A program made the translations under genes and the position numbers. 56,443 bases of DNA, taken from the NCBI GenBank assembly GCA_964545205.1, contig CAZJFH010000027.1:1-56443 (forward strand), written 5' to 3'. Source of the stretch: CAZJFH01 sp964545205. GTDB taxonomy: Bacteria > Pseudomonadota > Alphaproteobacteria > Rhodospirillales > Magnetospirillaceae. How positions within the stretch are numbered: the first letter of the stretch is position 1; the number at the start of each line of letters is the position of its first letter. Shown here in pieces: positions 25,785 through 35,378 of this stretch. The notes beneath the pieces were generated by a model, which was not told where the DNA came from, did no database searches, and saw only the letters and a list, made by a program, of their open reading frames with translations.

Positions 25785-26690
25785 CTAGCGAGGCATGTCC
25801 CCTTCCGCCGGCCATAGCCAGGCGGCGCCGCGCACGCCGCTGGAATCGCCGTGCTTCGGCGGCACCAGCCGCGTCGCCACCGTGTCCGAGAACACGTGAC
25901 GGCCCCAGCGTGCCGGCACCGCGTCGTACAGCCGCCCGAGCTTCGACAGGCCGCCGCCCAGCACGATCACCTCCGGATCGAGGATGTTGATGACCCCCGC
26001 GAGGGCGCGGGCCAGCCGCTCGGCGTGGCGTTCCAGCGTCGCCGCAGCCGCCGGGGTGTTCGCGGCGGCGATCTCGGCCGCAGCCATCTCCTCGCCGGTG
26101 GCGCGGCGGTGGTCGGCGGCCAGGCCGGGCCCCGACAGCCAGGTCTCGATGCAGCCGAAGCGGCCGCAGTAGCAGGCCGGCCCCGGGCGCTCGCCGTCGT
26201 CGGGCGCGGGCAGGGGATTGTGGCCCCATTCGCCGGCGATCGCGTTGGGGCCGGCCAGCGGCCGGCCGTCGACGACGATGCCGCCGCCGACGCCCGTCCC
26301 CAGGATCACCCCGAAGACCACGCGGGCACCGGCGGCGGCGCCGTCGGTGGCCTCGGACAGGGCGAAGCAGTCGGCGTCGTTGGCCAGTCGCACCGGCCGG
26401 CCGAGCGCCGCGGCGAGGTCGCGGTCGAGCGGCTTGCCGATCAGCCAGGTCGAGTTGGCGTTCTTGACCAGCCCGGTGGCCGGCGAGACGGCGCCGGGCA
26501 TGCCGATGCCGACGCTGCCCCGCACGCCCAGCCGCGCCTCGAGGCCGGCGACCAGTTCGCGGATGGTGCGGATGGTGCCGTCGTAGCTGTCGCGAAGCGT
26601 GGCGACCCGTTCGCGCGCCAGCTCGGCGCCGTCCTCGGCCAGCGCGATCGCCTCCGTCTTGGTTCCGCCGAGATCGATGCCGATGCGCAT
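25785..26690 (-). CDS. ROK-family sugar kinase (fructokinase-like)
   Basis: A 301-residue protein starting MRIGIDLGGTKTEAIAL, the phosphate-1 motif of ROK kinases. The adenosine loop GTGVGGGIVVDG, catalytic NDADCFALSEA and the zinc motif CYCGRFGCIETWLSG complete the family pattern; EWGHNPLP is typical of Mak-type fructokinases or N-acetylglucosamine kinases. The enzyme phosphorylates a hexose, with fructose or N-acetylglucosamine as likely candidates. AAGGAC lies just before the ATG. It stands convergent with eipB and divergent from the MBL hydrolase. Confidence 0.9.
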   Translation of the reverse strand: MRIGIDLGGTKTEAIALAEDGAELARERVATLRDSYDGTIRTIRELVAGLEARLGVRGSVGIGMPGAVSPATGLVKNANSTWLIGKPLDRDLAAALGRPVRLANDADCFALSEATDGAAAGARVVFGVILGTGVGGGIVVDGRPLAGPNAIAGEWGHNPLPAPDDGERPGPACYCGRFGCIETWLSGPGLAADHRRATGEEMAAAEIAAANTPAAAATLERHAERLARALAGVINILDPEVIVLGGGLSKLGRLYDAVPARWGRHVFSDTVATRLVPPKHGDSSGVRGAAWLWPAEGDMPR

Positions 26691-26780
26691 GTCCGTCCTT
26701 CCCCGTCAACCTTTCGGATGCTTGCACGCCCCGCCGCCATGTGCCAAGACGGCAGGCCAGCTTTTCCGGAGGTTTGCGTT

Positions 26781-27806
26781 TTGACCGCTCTCGCGTTCCC
26801 GTTCGCCCAGCCCATCGCTCCCGGCAGCTTCACCCGCGTCGCCCCCGGCGTCGTGTGGGTGCGCATGCCGCTGCCGTTCCAGCTCGACCACATCAATCTG
26901 TGGCTGCTCGAGGACGGCGACGGCTGGACCCTCGTCGACACCGGCCTCGCCAACGACGAGACCCGCGGCCTGTGGGAGGGCCTCTACGCGCAGGCGCTGG
27001 ACGGAAAGCCGATCAAGCGCCTGATCTGCACCCATTTCCACCCCGATCACATGGGCCTGGCGAGCTGGCACGCGGCGCGTTGGGACATGCCGCTGTGGAT
27101 GACCCTCGGCGAATGGCTGTTCGGCCGGATGATGGCCGTCGACGAGACCCCGACCCTGATCGAGGCCCATGTCGACTTCTACCGCCGCGCCGGATTCAGC
27201 GCCGAGCACCAGGCGCTGGTGCGCGAGCGCGGCAACGTCTACCGTACCCGCATCGTCGAGCATCCGCCGGCCTTCCACCGCATCCAGGCCGGCGACGTCG
27301 TCGAGATCGGCGGGCGCGGCTGGCGGGTGATGATCGGCACCGGCCATGCGCCCGAGCATGCCTGCCTGTACTGCGAGGAGGCGGGGCTGCTGATCTCCGG
27401 CGACCAGATCCTGCCCAAGATCTCGCCCATCGTCGGCGTGTGGCCGAGCGAGCCCGAGGCCGACCCGCTGGCCCTGTTCCTGGCCTCGCTCGAGCAGTTC
27501 CGCGCGCTGCCCGAGGCGGTGCTGGTGCTGCCCTCGCACGGCCTGCCGTTCCGCGGCCTGCGGGCGCGCCTGGCCGAACTCGACCACCACCACGACGGCC
27601 GCCTCGACAAGACCCTGGCCGCCTGCGCCGAGCCGGCGACCGGCTGGGAGGTGCAGCAGCAGCTCTTCCGGCGCCCGCTCGACACTCACCAGACCTTGTT
27701 CGCGGCCAGCGAGACCATCGCCCACCTGAACTACCTGATCGGCAAGGGGCGCATCACGCGCGAGGCGCGGGAGGACGGGGTCTGGCTTTACCGGCGGGCG
27801 GGCTGA
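26781..27806 (+). CDS. MBL-fold metallo-hydrolase
   Basis: A 341-residue protein with the metal motif CTHFHPDHMG near residue 90, further ligands GTGHAPEHA and SGDQIL, and a conserved SHGLPF near residue 253. The N-terminal two thirds are a metallo-beta-lactamase fold; the C-terminal 80 residues resemble the small helical domain found in LACTB2-like and related hydrolases. Start is TTG at 26781 with GGAGG eight bases upstream; no better start exists. Substrate unknown; glyoxalase II-like thioester hydrolysis is one option but specific motifs for it were not seen. Confidence 0.87.
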   Translation: MTALAFPFAQPIAPGSFTRVAPGVVWVRMPLPFQLDHINLWLLEDGDGWTLVDTGLANDETRGLWEGLYAQALDGKPIKRLICTHFHPDHMGLASWHAARWDMPLWMTLGEWLFGRMMAVDETPTLIEAHVDFYRRAGFSAEHQALVRERGNVYRTRIVEHPPAFHRIQAGDVVEIGGRGWRVMIGTGHAPEHACLYCEEAGLLISGDQILPKISPIVGVWPSEPEADPLALFLASLEQFRALPEAVLVLPSHGLPFRGLRARLAELDHHHDGRLDKTLAACAEPATGWEVQQQLFRRPLDTHQTLFAASETIAHLNYLIGKGRITREAREDGVWLYRRAG

Positions 27807-27872
27807 CACCCGCCTTCGGGTAGTCGCGTCGGCGGCCTCCAGGCGCTAGGCTGGGGGCCAAGGAGGACCGCC

Positions 27873-28751
27873 ATGCCCAAGAGCCAGCCGCGGCCGGACG
27901 TGACCGGCTTCTTCGACGAGACCACGTCGAGCGTCACCTATGTCGTCGCCGACCCGGCGACCCGGCGCTGCGCGGTGATCGACCCGGTGCTCGACTTCGA
28001 CCAGCGCAGCGGCCGCACCACCACCGAGGGCGCCGACCGGGTGATCGCCTTCGTGCGCGAGTCGGGGCTGACCGTCGACTGGGTGCTCGACACCCATGTC
28101 CACGCCGACCACATGACGGCGATGCCGCACGTCCATGCCGCGCTCGGCGGCCGCACGGGGATCGGCGCGCATGTCACCGAGGTGCAGCGGACATTCGCGG
28201 CGATCTACGGACTGGACTCGTCATTTTCGGCCGACGGGCGCCAGTTCGACCACCTGTTCGAGGACGGCGAGACCTTCGCGGTCGGCGCGCTGCCGGCGCG
28301 GGCGCTGCACGTGCCCGGTCACACCCCGGCCTGCCTGGCCTACAACATCGGCGACGCGGTGTTCGTCGGCGACACCATCCTGATGCCGGATTTCGGCACC
28401 GCGCGCTGCGATTTCCCCGGTGGCGACGCCGCCACCTTGTACCGTTCGGTGCGGCGGCTGCTCGAAGGGCTGCCGCCGGAGACGCGCATGTTCGTCGCCC
28501 ACGACTACGGCCCCGGCGGCCGCGCCATCGCCTGGGAGACGACGGTCGCGGCGCAGCGGGCGCGCAACAAGCACGTTCACGACGGGGTTCCGGAGAGCGA
28601 CTTCGTGGCGATGCGCCGGACGCGCGACGCCGAACTGGAATTGCCGGCGCAGATGCTGGCGGCGCTGCAGGTCAACATCCGCGCCGGCGCGCTGCCGCCG
28701 GCGGAGCCGAACGGCACCGCCTATCTGAAGATACCGCTGAACAGGTTCTGA
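27873..28751 (+). CDS. Persulfide dioxygenase-like MBL protein (ETHE1/Blh type)
   Basis: A 292-residue protein. The motif LDTHVHADHMTA near residue 71, HVPGHTPACLAY near residue 149 and FVGDTILMPDFGTARCDFPGG identify the Blh/ETHE1-like persulfide dioxygenase family. These iron enzymes oxidise glutathione persulfide to sulfite. Blh proteins are typically controlled by the BigR repressor, and such a repressor (28765-29154) is convergent with it, only 13 bases away. GGAGG precedes the ATG. With the dsr genes in this window, it supports sulfide and persulfide oxidation capacity. Confidence 0.9.
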   Translation: MPKSQPRPDVTGFFDETTSSVTYVVADPATRRCAVIDPVLDFDQRSGRTTTEGADRVIAFVRESGLTVDWVLDTHVHADHMTAMPHVHAALGGRTGIGAHVTEVQRTFAAIYGLDSSFSADGRQFDHLFEDGETFAVGALPARALHVPGHTPACLAYNIGDAVFVGDTILMPDFGTARCDFPGGDAATLYRSVRRLLEGLPPETRMFVAHDYGPGGRAIAWETTVAAQRARNKHVHDGVPESDFVAMRRTRDAELELPAQMLAALQVNIRAGALPPAEPNGTAYLKIPLNRF

Positions 28752-28764
28752 GGCGGCTCGCCGG

Positions 28765-29154
28765 TCAGCCGACCGCCTGCCGGCGCTCCGGTTGGGCGGC
28801 GCAGCCGCCATCGGCGTCGGGAATGCCGCAGTAGAGCCCGTACAGCGTCGAGATCACGGCGCTCGCCTCGTGCCCGGCCAGCGAATAGAAGATCGTCTGC
28901 GCCTGGCGGCGGGTCTTGACCAGGTTGTCGCGGCGCAGGCGCGCCAGATGCTGCGACAGCGCCGACTGGCTGAGGCCGATCAGTCGCTCCAGTTCACCGA
29001 CGGAGCGTTCGCCGTGCAGCAGCTGGCAGAGGATCAGCAGCCGGTGCTCGTTGCTCATCGCCTTCAGCAACGAGCTGGCGCGCCGCGCGTTGTCCTGGAG
29101 CTGCTCGAGTTCGACCATTGTCGCCATTTCCATCTGTTCTCGTGTATTTTTCAT
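28765..29154 (-). CDS. BigR/SqrR-type ArsR-family repressor
   Basis: A 129-residue ArsR-type winged-HTH protein with SVGELERLIGLSQSALSQHL as recognition region and a wing TRRQAQTIFYSLAG. Two cysteines, in LLILCQLL and LYGLYCG, occupy the places of the redox pair of BigR/SqrR, where sulfane sulfur forms a tetrasulfide bridge that releases DNA. No metal-binding ELCVC motif is present. Start codon is uncertain: a perfect TATAAT (minus strand 29158-29153) overlaps the first ATG, so an in-frame ATG at 29133, 29127 or 29118 may be the true start. Confidence 0.88.
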   Translation of the reverse strand: MKNTREQMEMATMVELEQLQDNARRASSLLKAMSNEHRLLILCQLLHGERSVGELERLIGLSQSALSQHLARLRRDNLVKTRRQAQTIFYSLAGHEASAVISTLYGLYCGIPDADGGCAAQPERRQAVG

Positions 29155-29175
29155 TATATAAGCGCGCCCTATTAT
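29153..29175 (-). promoter_or_regulatory. Promoter and possible operator of the BigR-like gene
   Basis: The minus strand carries a consensus TATAAT at 29158-29153 in an AT-rich island. The plus strand holds ATAA (29158-29161), ten bases, then TTAT (29172-29175), a short dyad overlapping the minus-10 region, where ArsR-type repressors usually bind. A convincing minus-35 element was not found. The operator call is tentative. Confidence 0.35.
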
Positions 29176-29235
29176 GCGTTAAAGAGCGCAAGGTTTAAAG
29201 TCCGAAAAAAGTCCGTGGTCCGAAGGGGTTTTCGG

Positions 29236-31158
29236 TCAGCTCCGGACGGTTTCAGCGGAATCAAGTCCCAGCAGGCCGCTCGCCGCGGCGACGATCCCGG
29301 CGGCGTCGAGACCCGCCTCCGCGTACTGGCGGGCCGGCGCGTCGTGTTCGAGGAAGCGGTCGGGCAGAACCATCGGCCGCAGCTTCAGACGGCCGTCGAG
29401 CAGGCCTTCCGTGGCCAGGAACTGCAGCACCTGGGCGGCGAAGCCGCCGACCGCGCCCTCCTCGACGGTGACCAGCGCCTCGTGTTCGCGGGCCAGGGCG
29501 CGGACCAGCGGCCAGTCGATGGGCTTGGCGAAACGGGCGTCGGCGACGGTGGCATCGATTCCCATCTCGGCCAGAGTCTCGGCGGCCTCCAGCGCCGCCG
29601 CCAGCCGGGTGCCGAGGCTGAGGATGGCGACGCGCCCGCCCTCGCGCACGATCCGGCCCTTGCCGATCGGCAGCGCCTCGCCGCGCTCGGGCAACTCGAC
29701 GCCGACGCCCTCGCCGCGCGGGTAGCGCAACGCGATCGGGCCCTCGTCCCAGGCGGCGGCGGTGGCGACCATGTGCATCAGCTCGGCCTCGTCGGCGGCG
29801 GCCATGATGGTCATGTTGGGCAGGCAGCCGAGATAGGCGAGGTCGTAGGCGCCGGCGTGGGTGGCGCCGTCGGCGCCGACCAGGCCGGCGCGATCCAGGG
29901 CGAAGCGCACCGGCAGCTTCTGCAGCGCGACGTCGTGGACGACCTGGTCGTAGGCGCGCTGCAGGAAGGTCGAGTAGATGGCCACGAACGGCTTGAAGCC
30001 CTCGCAGGCCAGGCCGGCGGCGAAGGTCACCGCATGCTGCTCGGCGATGCCGACGTCGAAGCAGCGCGTCGGATACAGCTTGTCGAAGGCGTCGAGGCCG
30101 GTGCCCGACGGCATCGCCGCGGTGATGGCGACGATCTTCTCGTCGTGCCGGGCCTCGGCGATCAGGCCGCGGGCGAACACCGAGGTGTAGCTGGGGGCGT
30201 TGGCCTTGGGCTTGGCCAGGACCCCGGTGACGACGTCGAACTTGCCGACGCCGTGGTACTTGTCGGTCGACCGCTCGGCCGGCGGATAGCCCTTGCCCTT
30301 CTGGGTGACGACATGGACCAGGATCGGGCCGTCGTCGGCGGCGTCGCGGATGTTCCTGAGCACCGGCAGCAGGTGGTCGAGGTTGTGGCCGTCGATCGGG
30401 CCGACGTAGTAGAAGCCCAGTTCCTCGAACAGGGTGCCGCCGGCGACCATGCCGCGGGCGTATTCCTCGAACCGCGCCGCCGCCTTCTCCAGCGGCTCGG
30501 GCAGATGGCTGGCGATGTCCTTCGCCAGGTGGCGCAGGGTGTGGTAGGGCTTCGACGACAGCAGCCGCGACAGATAGGCGCTCATCGCGCCGACCGGCGG
30601 CGCGATCGACATGTCGTTGTCGTTGAGCACCACGATCAGCCGCGAATCCATGCCGCCGGCGTTGTTCATCGCCTCGTAGGCCATGCCGGCGCTCATGGCG
30701 CCGTCGCCGATCACCGCGATCACCGCGTTGTCGCCGCCGGCGAGGTCGCGGGCCACCGCCATGCCGAGCCCGGCCGAGATCGAGGTCGAGCTGTGGCCGG
30801 CGCCGAACGGGTCGTACTCGCTCTCGGCGCGGTTGGTGAAGCCGGACAGCCCGCCGCCCTGGCGCAGGCTGCGCATGCGCGCGCGCCGGCCGGTGAGGAT
30901 CTTGTGCGGATAGCACTGGTGGCCGACGTCCCAGATCAGCCGGTCCTCGGGCGTCTCGAAGACGTGATGCAGCGCCACGGTCAGCTCGACGACGCCCAGC
31001 CCGGCGCCGAGATGGCCGCCGGTGACCGAGACGACGTCGATCAGTTCGGCGCGCAGCTCGTCGCAGAGCTGGCGCAACTGCTCGCTGGTGAAGTGGCGGA
31101 TGTCCGCGGGGCCGCGGATGGTGTCGAGCAGGGGGGTCTTGCTGCCGCCTCTTGTCAC
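29236..31158 (-). CDS. dxs: 1-deoxy-D-xylulose-5-phosphate synthase
   Basis: A 640-residue transketolase-like enzyme with GHSSTSISAGLGMA (about residue 120), thiamine-binding GDGAMSAGMAYEAMNNAG (about residue 151), RCFDVGIAEQHAVTFAAGLA and the C-terminal LPDRFLEHDAP. It condenses pyruvate and glyceraldehyde-3-phosphate in the first step of the MEP isoprenoid route, also feeding thiamine and pyridoxal synthesis. Full length. Start is a GTG at 31158. Twenty-one bases separate it from ispA in the operon xseB-ispA-dxs, a common proteobacterial arrangement. Confidence 0.97.
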   Translation of the reverse strand: MTRGGSKTPLLDTIRGPADIRHFTSEQLRQLCDELRAELIDVVSVTGGHLGAGLGVVELTVALHHVFETPEDRLIWDVGHQCYPHKILTGRRARMRSLRQGGGLSGFTNRAESEYDPFGAGHSSTSISAGLGMAVARDLAGGDNAVIAVIGDGAMSAGMAYEAMNNAGGMDSRLIVVLNDNDMSIAPPVGAMSAYLSRLLSSKPYHTLRHLAKDIASHLPEPLEKAAARFEEYARGMVAGGTLFEELGFYYVGPIDGHNLDHLLPVLRNIRDAADDGPILVHVVTQKGKGYPPAERSTDKYHGVGKFDVVTGVLAKPKANAPSYTSVFARGLIAEARHDEKIVAITAAMPSGTGLDAFDKLYPTRCFDVGIAEQHAVTFAAGLACEGFKPFVAIYSTFLQRAYDQVVHDVALQKLPVRFALDRAGLVGADGATHAGAYDLAYLGCLPNMTIMAAADEAELMHMVATAAAWDEGPIALRYPRGEGVGVELPERGEALPIGKGRIVREGGRVAILSLGTRLAAALEAAETLAEMGIDATVADARFAKPIDWPLVRALAREHEALVTVEEGAVGGFAAQVLQFLATEGLLDGRLKLRPMVLPDRFLEHDAPARQYAEAGLDAAGIVAAASGLLGLDSAETVRS

Positions 31159-31179
31159 GTCTCGGCCTGTCCTGTTTCG

Positions 31180-32067
31180 TCAGTTGCGGCGTTCGACGAC
31201 GTACCGCGCGACCGCCCGCAATAGATCAGCCTTGGCCTCGAACGGTTCAAGATGTTTGATCGCCTGGTCGGCGAGCATGTTGGCCTGGGCGCGGGCCCGC
31301 TCGATCCCCAGCAACGAGACGAAGGTGGCCTTGCCGGCCCCGGCGTCCTTGCCGACCGCCTTGCCGACCTCCTCGACGCTGCCCTCGACGTCGAGCAGGT
31401 CGTCGGCGATCTGGAACGCCAGGCCCATGTCGTGGGCATAGGCGCGCAGCGCCTGGCGCAGCTGGCGCGGCGCCTTGCCGAGGATGGCGCCGGCCTGGCA
31501 CGAGAAGTCGAACAGCTTGCCGGTCTTGAGCTGCTGCAGCCTGGTGATGCCGGCGACGTCGAGCTCGTTGTCCTCGGCCCACAGATCCATCATCTGGCCG
31601 CCGACCATGCCGTGGCCGCCCGAGGCCGCCGCCATCTCCCACACCAGCTCGCAACGCACCGCCGGGTCGGAATGGGTGCGCGACAGCGCCAGCACCTCGA
31701 AGGCCTTGGTCAGCAGGCCGTCGCCGGCCAGGATCGCGGTGGCCTCGTCGAATTTCTTGTGGCAGGTCGGCTGACCGCGGCGCAGGTCGTCGTCGTCCAT
31801 CGCCGGCAGGTCGTCGTGGACCAGCGAGTAGCAGTGCACCATCTCGATCGCCGCCGCCACCGACAGCGCGGCGCTCTCGGCGACGTTGAACAGCCGGGCG
31901 CTGGTCATCACCAGGAACGGCCGCAGCCGCTTGCCGCCGTTGAAGACGGCGTAGCGCATCGCCTCGTGCACCCGCGCCTCGGGGCCGTCGGGCACCGGCA
32001 GCAGGCGGTCGAGTTCGGCGGTCACGGATTCGGCAGCGGCCGCCAGCGCGGTCTTCAGATCGGTCAT
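31180..32067 (-). CDS. ispA: Polyprenyl synthetase, farnesyl diphosphate synthase type
   Basis: A 295-residue all-helical prenyl transferase. The first aspartate-rich motif is LVHDDLPAMDDDDLRRG near residue 83 and the second is FQIADDLLDVEG near residue 220; GGKRLRPFL sits at the N-terminus. Features before the first motif fit short-chain (C15) synthases of the IspA type. Start ATG at 32067. Located between xseB (14 bases) and dxs (21 bases), which supports the assignment. Confidence 0.95.
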   Translation of the reverse strand: MTDLKTALAAAAESVTAELDRLLPVPDGPEARVHEAMRYAVFNGGKRLRPFLVMTSARLFNVAESAALSVAAAIEMVHCYSLVHDDLPAMDDDDLRRGQPTCHKKFDEATAILAGDGLLTKAFEVLALSRTHSDPAVRCELVWEMAAASGGHGMVGGQMMDLWAEDNELDVAGITRLQQLKTGKLFDFSCQAGAILGKAPRQLRQALRAYAHDMGLAFQIADDLLDVEGSVEEVGKAVGKDAGAGKATFVSLLGIERARAQANMLADQAIKHLEPFEAKADLLRAVARYVVERRN

Positions 32068-32081
32068 GGAGCGTTGATCCC

Positions 32082-32327
32082 TCAGCCGATATCGGCGGGC
32101 GTGGTGCCCACCGAACCGTCGGCGTTCAGCACGATGCGTTCGACCTTGGCCTGCGCCTCGCGCAGCTTGGCGTCGCAGTGGCGCTTGAGCAGCGCGCCGC
32201 GCTCGTAGGCGCCGATGGCGTCGTCCAGCTTGCCGCGGCCCTCCTCCAGCTGGCGCACGATCTTGTCGAGCTCGGCCAGCGCGTCCTCGAAGCTCAATGC
32301 GGCGATATCGGCTGGAATCTCGGCCAT
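32082..32327 (-). CDS. xseB: Exodeoxyribonuclease VII small subunit
   Basis: An 81-residue protein with the core LSFEDALAELDKIVRQLEEG followed by a helical ERGALLKRHCDAKL segment, the pattern of XseB. It stabilises XseA in the nuclease that degrades single-stranded DNA into oligonucleotides. GGGAG precedes the ATG. First gene of the xseB-ispA-dxs run, as in many proteobacteria. Confidence 0.95.
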   Translation of the reverse strand: MAEIPADIAALSFEDALAELDKIVRQLEEGRGKLDDAIGAYERGALLKRHCDAKLREAQAKVERIVLNADGSVGTTPADIG

Positions 32328-32391
32328 GTCGTCTCCCTCGGGTCGAAGCGCGAGAGTTTACTTGCCGCACCACCGCGAGGCAAGCCGCCGG

Positions 32392-33324
32392 TCAGCTGCC
32401 CATCAGCGCCCGGATGTGCGCCGCGGTGCTGGCCGCAAGCGCGCCCAGGTCGTAGCCGCCTTCCAGGGCCGACACCACCCGGCTCGCGCAAACGTCGTCG
32501 GCGACCCGCAGGATCTCGCGGGTGACCCAGCCGAAATCCTCGGTCTTCAGCCGCATATGGGCCAGCGGGTCGGCGGCGTGGGCGTCGAATCCGGCGCTGA
32601 TGAAGATCATCTCCGGCGCGAACTCGCGCAGCGCCGGCAGGATGCAGTCGGTGTAGGCGATCCGGAAGTCGACCGAGGCGGCGCCGGCCGGCAGCGGCAC
32701 GTTCAGGATGTTGTGGGCAACACCGCGCTCGTGCGTCAGGCCGGTGCCGGGAAAGGCGCTGTCCTGATGGGTCGAGGCGTAGAACACGTCCGGGTCGTCG
32801 TGGAAGATGTGCTGGGTGCCGTTGCCGTGGTGGACGTCGAAGTCGATCACCGCCAGCCGCTTCAGGCCGTGGGCCTCGCGCGCGTGCATGACGCCGATGG
32901 CGATGTTGTTGAACAGGCAGAAGCCCATGGCCTGGTCGCGCTCGGCGTGGTGGCCCGGCGGCCGGACGGCGCAGAAGGCGTTGCGCGCCTGGCCGGTGGC
33001 GACGGCGTCGACGGCGGCGACCAGGGCGCCGGCGGCGCGCAGGGCGGCCTCGCCGGAATTCGCCGACACCGCGGTGTCGGGATCGATGTGGTGGACGAAG
33101 TCGCCGTGCGGGATCGCCGACATGACGCGGTCGATGTGGTGCGGCGGGTGCACGCGCAGGATCTGGTCCATGGTCGCGTGCGGGGCGACGTCGCGGTGCA
33201 GGAACGCGAAGTCCTCGGATTCCAGCGCCGCCAGCACCGCCTTGAGGCGGTCCGCGCATTCGGGGTGGAACTCGCCGGTGTCGTGCTCGAGGCACACCGG
33301 ATGTGTCAACAACAACGTCGGCAT
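32392..33324 (-). CDS. HDAC-like deacetylase (acetylpolyamine amidohydrolase/class II HDAC type)
   Basis: A 310-residue protein with the zinc-deacetylase motifs RPPGHHAE (about residue 124), FDVHHGNGTQ (about residue 162) and ISAGFDAH (about residue 240), plus GGYDLGAL at the end. It belongs to the arginase/deacetylase superfamily, which removes acetyl groups from lysines, polyamines or small metabolites. Start is the ATG at 33324 preceded by GGGGGAG; the frame stays open upstream but no better start is seen. Divergent from the FAD oxidoreductase gene with 107 bases between the starts. Confidence 0.9.
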   Translation of the reverse strand: MPTLLLTHPVCLEHDTGEFHPECADRLKAVLAALESEDFAFLHRDVAPHATMDQILRVHPPHHIDRVMSAIPHGDFVHHIDPDTAVSANSGEAALRAAGALVAAVDAVATGQARNAFCAVRPPGHHAERDQAMGFCLFNNIAIGVMHAREAHGLKRLAVIDFDVHHGNGTQHIFHDDPDVFYASTHQDSAFPGTGLTHERGVAHNILNVPLPAGAASVDFRIAYTDCILPALREFAPEMIFISAGFDAHAADPLAHMRLKTEDFGWVTREILRVADDVCASRVVSALEGGYDLGALAASTAAHIRALMGS

Positions 33325-33431
33325 CAACTCCCCCCGAAACCGCGATTCCTCTCGAATGCAGCAAATTCGCGCCACCATTTCCAGTGTTTCTTTTCTTTGA
33401 CGCCGTCCCTCCGTCGAGAGAGGCTGGCGCC

Positions 33432-34519
33432 ATGAGCGAGATGATCACCTGCGACGTCGTCGTGGTCGGGGCCGGCATCGCCGGCGCCTCGGCCGCCTGG
33501 GCGCTCGCCGCCGACCGCGACGTGGTGCTGCTGGAGGCCGACGAGGCCCCCGGCCGCCATTCGACCGGGCGCTCGGCGGCGCTGTTCGCCGAGACCTACG
33601 GGCCGCCCCTGGTCCGCGCCCTGACCCGCGCCAGCCGCGCCTTCTTCGAGTCGCCGCCGCCCGATTTCGCCGAGGTGCCGCTGGTCACGCCGCGCGGCGT
33701 GCTGCACGTCGCCCGCGCCGATCAGGCGGCGCCGCTCGCCCAGGCGGCGGCCGCGGCCGGCGTGGCGCCGGTCGACGGCGCCGAGGCGCGCCGGCTGTGC
33801 CCGCTGCTGGCCGAGGGCTACGCCGCCGGCGCGGTGTTCGAGCCCGACGCCCGCGACATCGACGTCCACGCCCTGCACCAGGGCTATCTGCGCGGTTTCA
33901 AGGCGCGCGGCGGCCGGCTGGTCACGGCGGCGCCGGTCACCGCGCTCGACCGCATCGCCGGCCACTGGCGGGTGGTGACGCCGACCCTGCGCTTCGCGGC
34001 GCCGGTGCTCGTCGACGCCGGCGGCGCCTGGGGCGACGAGCTGGCCGGCCTCGCCGACCTGGCGCCGCTGGGCCTGGTGCCGAAGCGGCGCACCATCGTG
34101 CTGCTCGAGGCGCCGGCCGAGCGCTTCGCCCCCGACCTGCCGATGGTCGTCGACGTCGACGAGGCGTTCTACTTCAAGCCCGAGAGCGGTCGCCTGCTGG
34201 CCTCGCCGGCCGACGCGACCCCGTGCCCGCCCTGCGACGCCCAGCCCGAGGAGCTCGACATCGCCGTCGCCGTCGACCGCGTCGAGCGGGCGACCGGGCT
34301 GACGTTCCGTCGCGTCGTCTCGAAATGGGCCGGTCTGCGCACCTTCGCGCCCGACGGCCTGCCGGTCTGCGGCTGGGGCGCCGAGGGCTTCCTGTGGCTG
34401 GTCGGGCAGGGCGGCTACGGCATCCAGACGGCGCCGGCGCTGGCCGAGCTGGCGGCGTCGCTGGTGCGCGGCGAAGCGGCACCGGCGGCGTTCGCGGCGC
34501 TGGGGCCGGAGCGGCTGCG

Positions 34520-34523
<4 letters not shown>
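33432..34523 (+). CDS. FAD-dependent oxidoreductase, DAO (glycine/D-amino acid oxidase) family
   Basis: A 363-residue flavoprotein with the N-terminal dinucleotide fold VVVVGAGIAGASAAWALA and the family end LVGQGGYGIQTAPALAEL, and GAWGDELAGL in the middle, all typical for DAO-type dehydrogenases or oxidases. Substrate unknown: amino acids such as glycine, sarcosine or D-amino acids are possible. The stop codon overlaps the tlyA ATG (ATGA), so the genes are co-translated. GAGAGAGG lies eight bases before the ATG. Confidence 0.88.
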
Positions 34524-35260
<737 letters not shown>

Positions 35261-35270
35261 AGCGGGGCGG

Positions 35271-35296
35271 TCCCTCTCCCGCAGGCTGGAGAGGGA
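35271..35296. repeat. REP-like hairpin after tlyA
   Basis: TCCCTCTCC (35271-35279) and GGAGAGGGA (35288-35296) form a nine-base stem with an eight-base loop. Its arms resemble those at 576-599, so it belongs to the same dispersed palindrome group. Confidence 0.6.
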
Positions 35297-35347
35297 GAAT
35301 GGAAAGGGCTGCCCTGGGACGGCGACCGGCGCTCCGTCACCTGGAGC

Positions 35348-35365
35348 GCGCGTCTCCAGACGCGC
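35348..35365 (+). terminator. Hairpin after tlyA, possible terminator
   Basis: GCGCGTCT and AGACGCGC form a perfect eight-base stem with a CC loop, followed by AGTTCTTTC on the plus strand. It lies about 90 bases after the tlyA stop and just past the end of the convergent FRG gene. The short T-rich tail makes it a weak intrinsic terminator. A degenerate relative (GAGCGCGGGTCTCAAGACGC) occurs near 37987-38006, so it may instead be a repeat element. Confidence 0.4.
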
Positions 35366-35378
35366 AGTTCTTTCGGCC

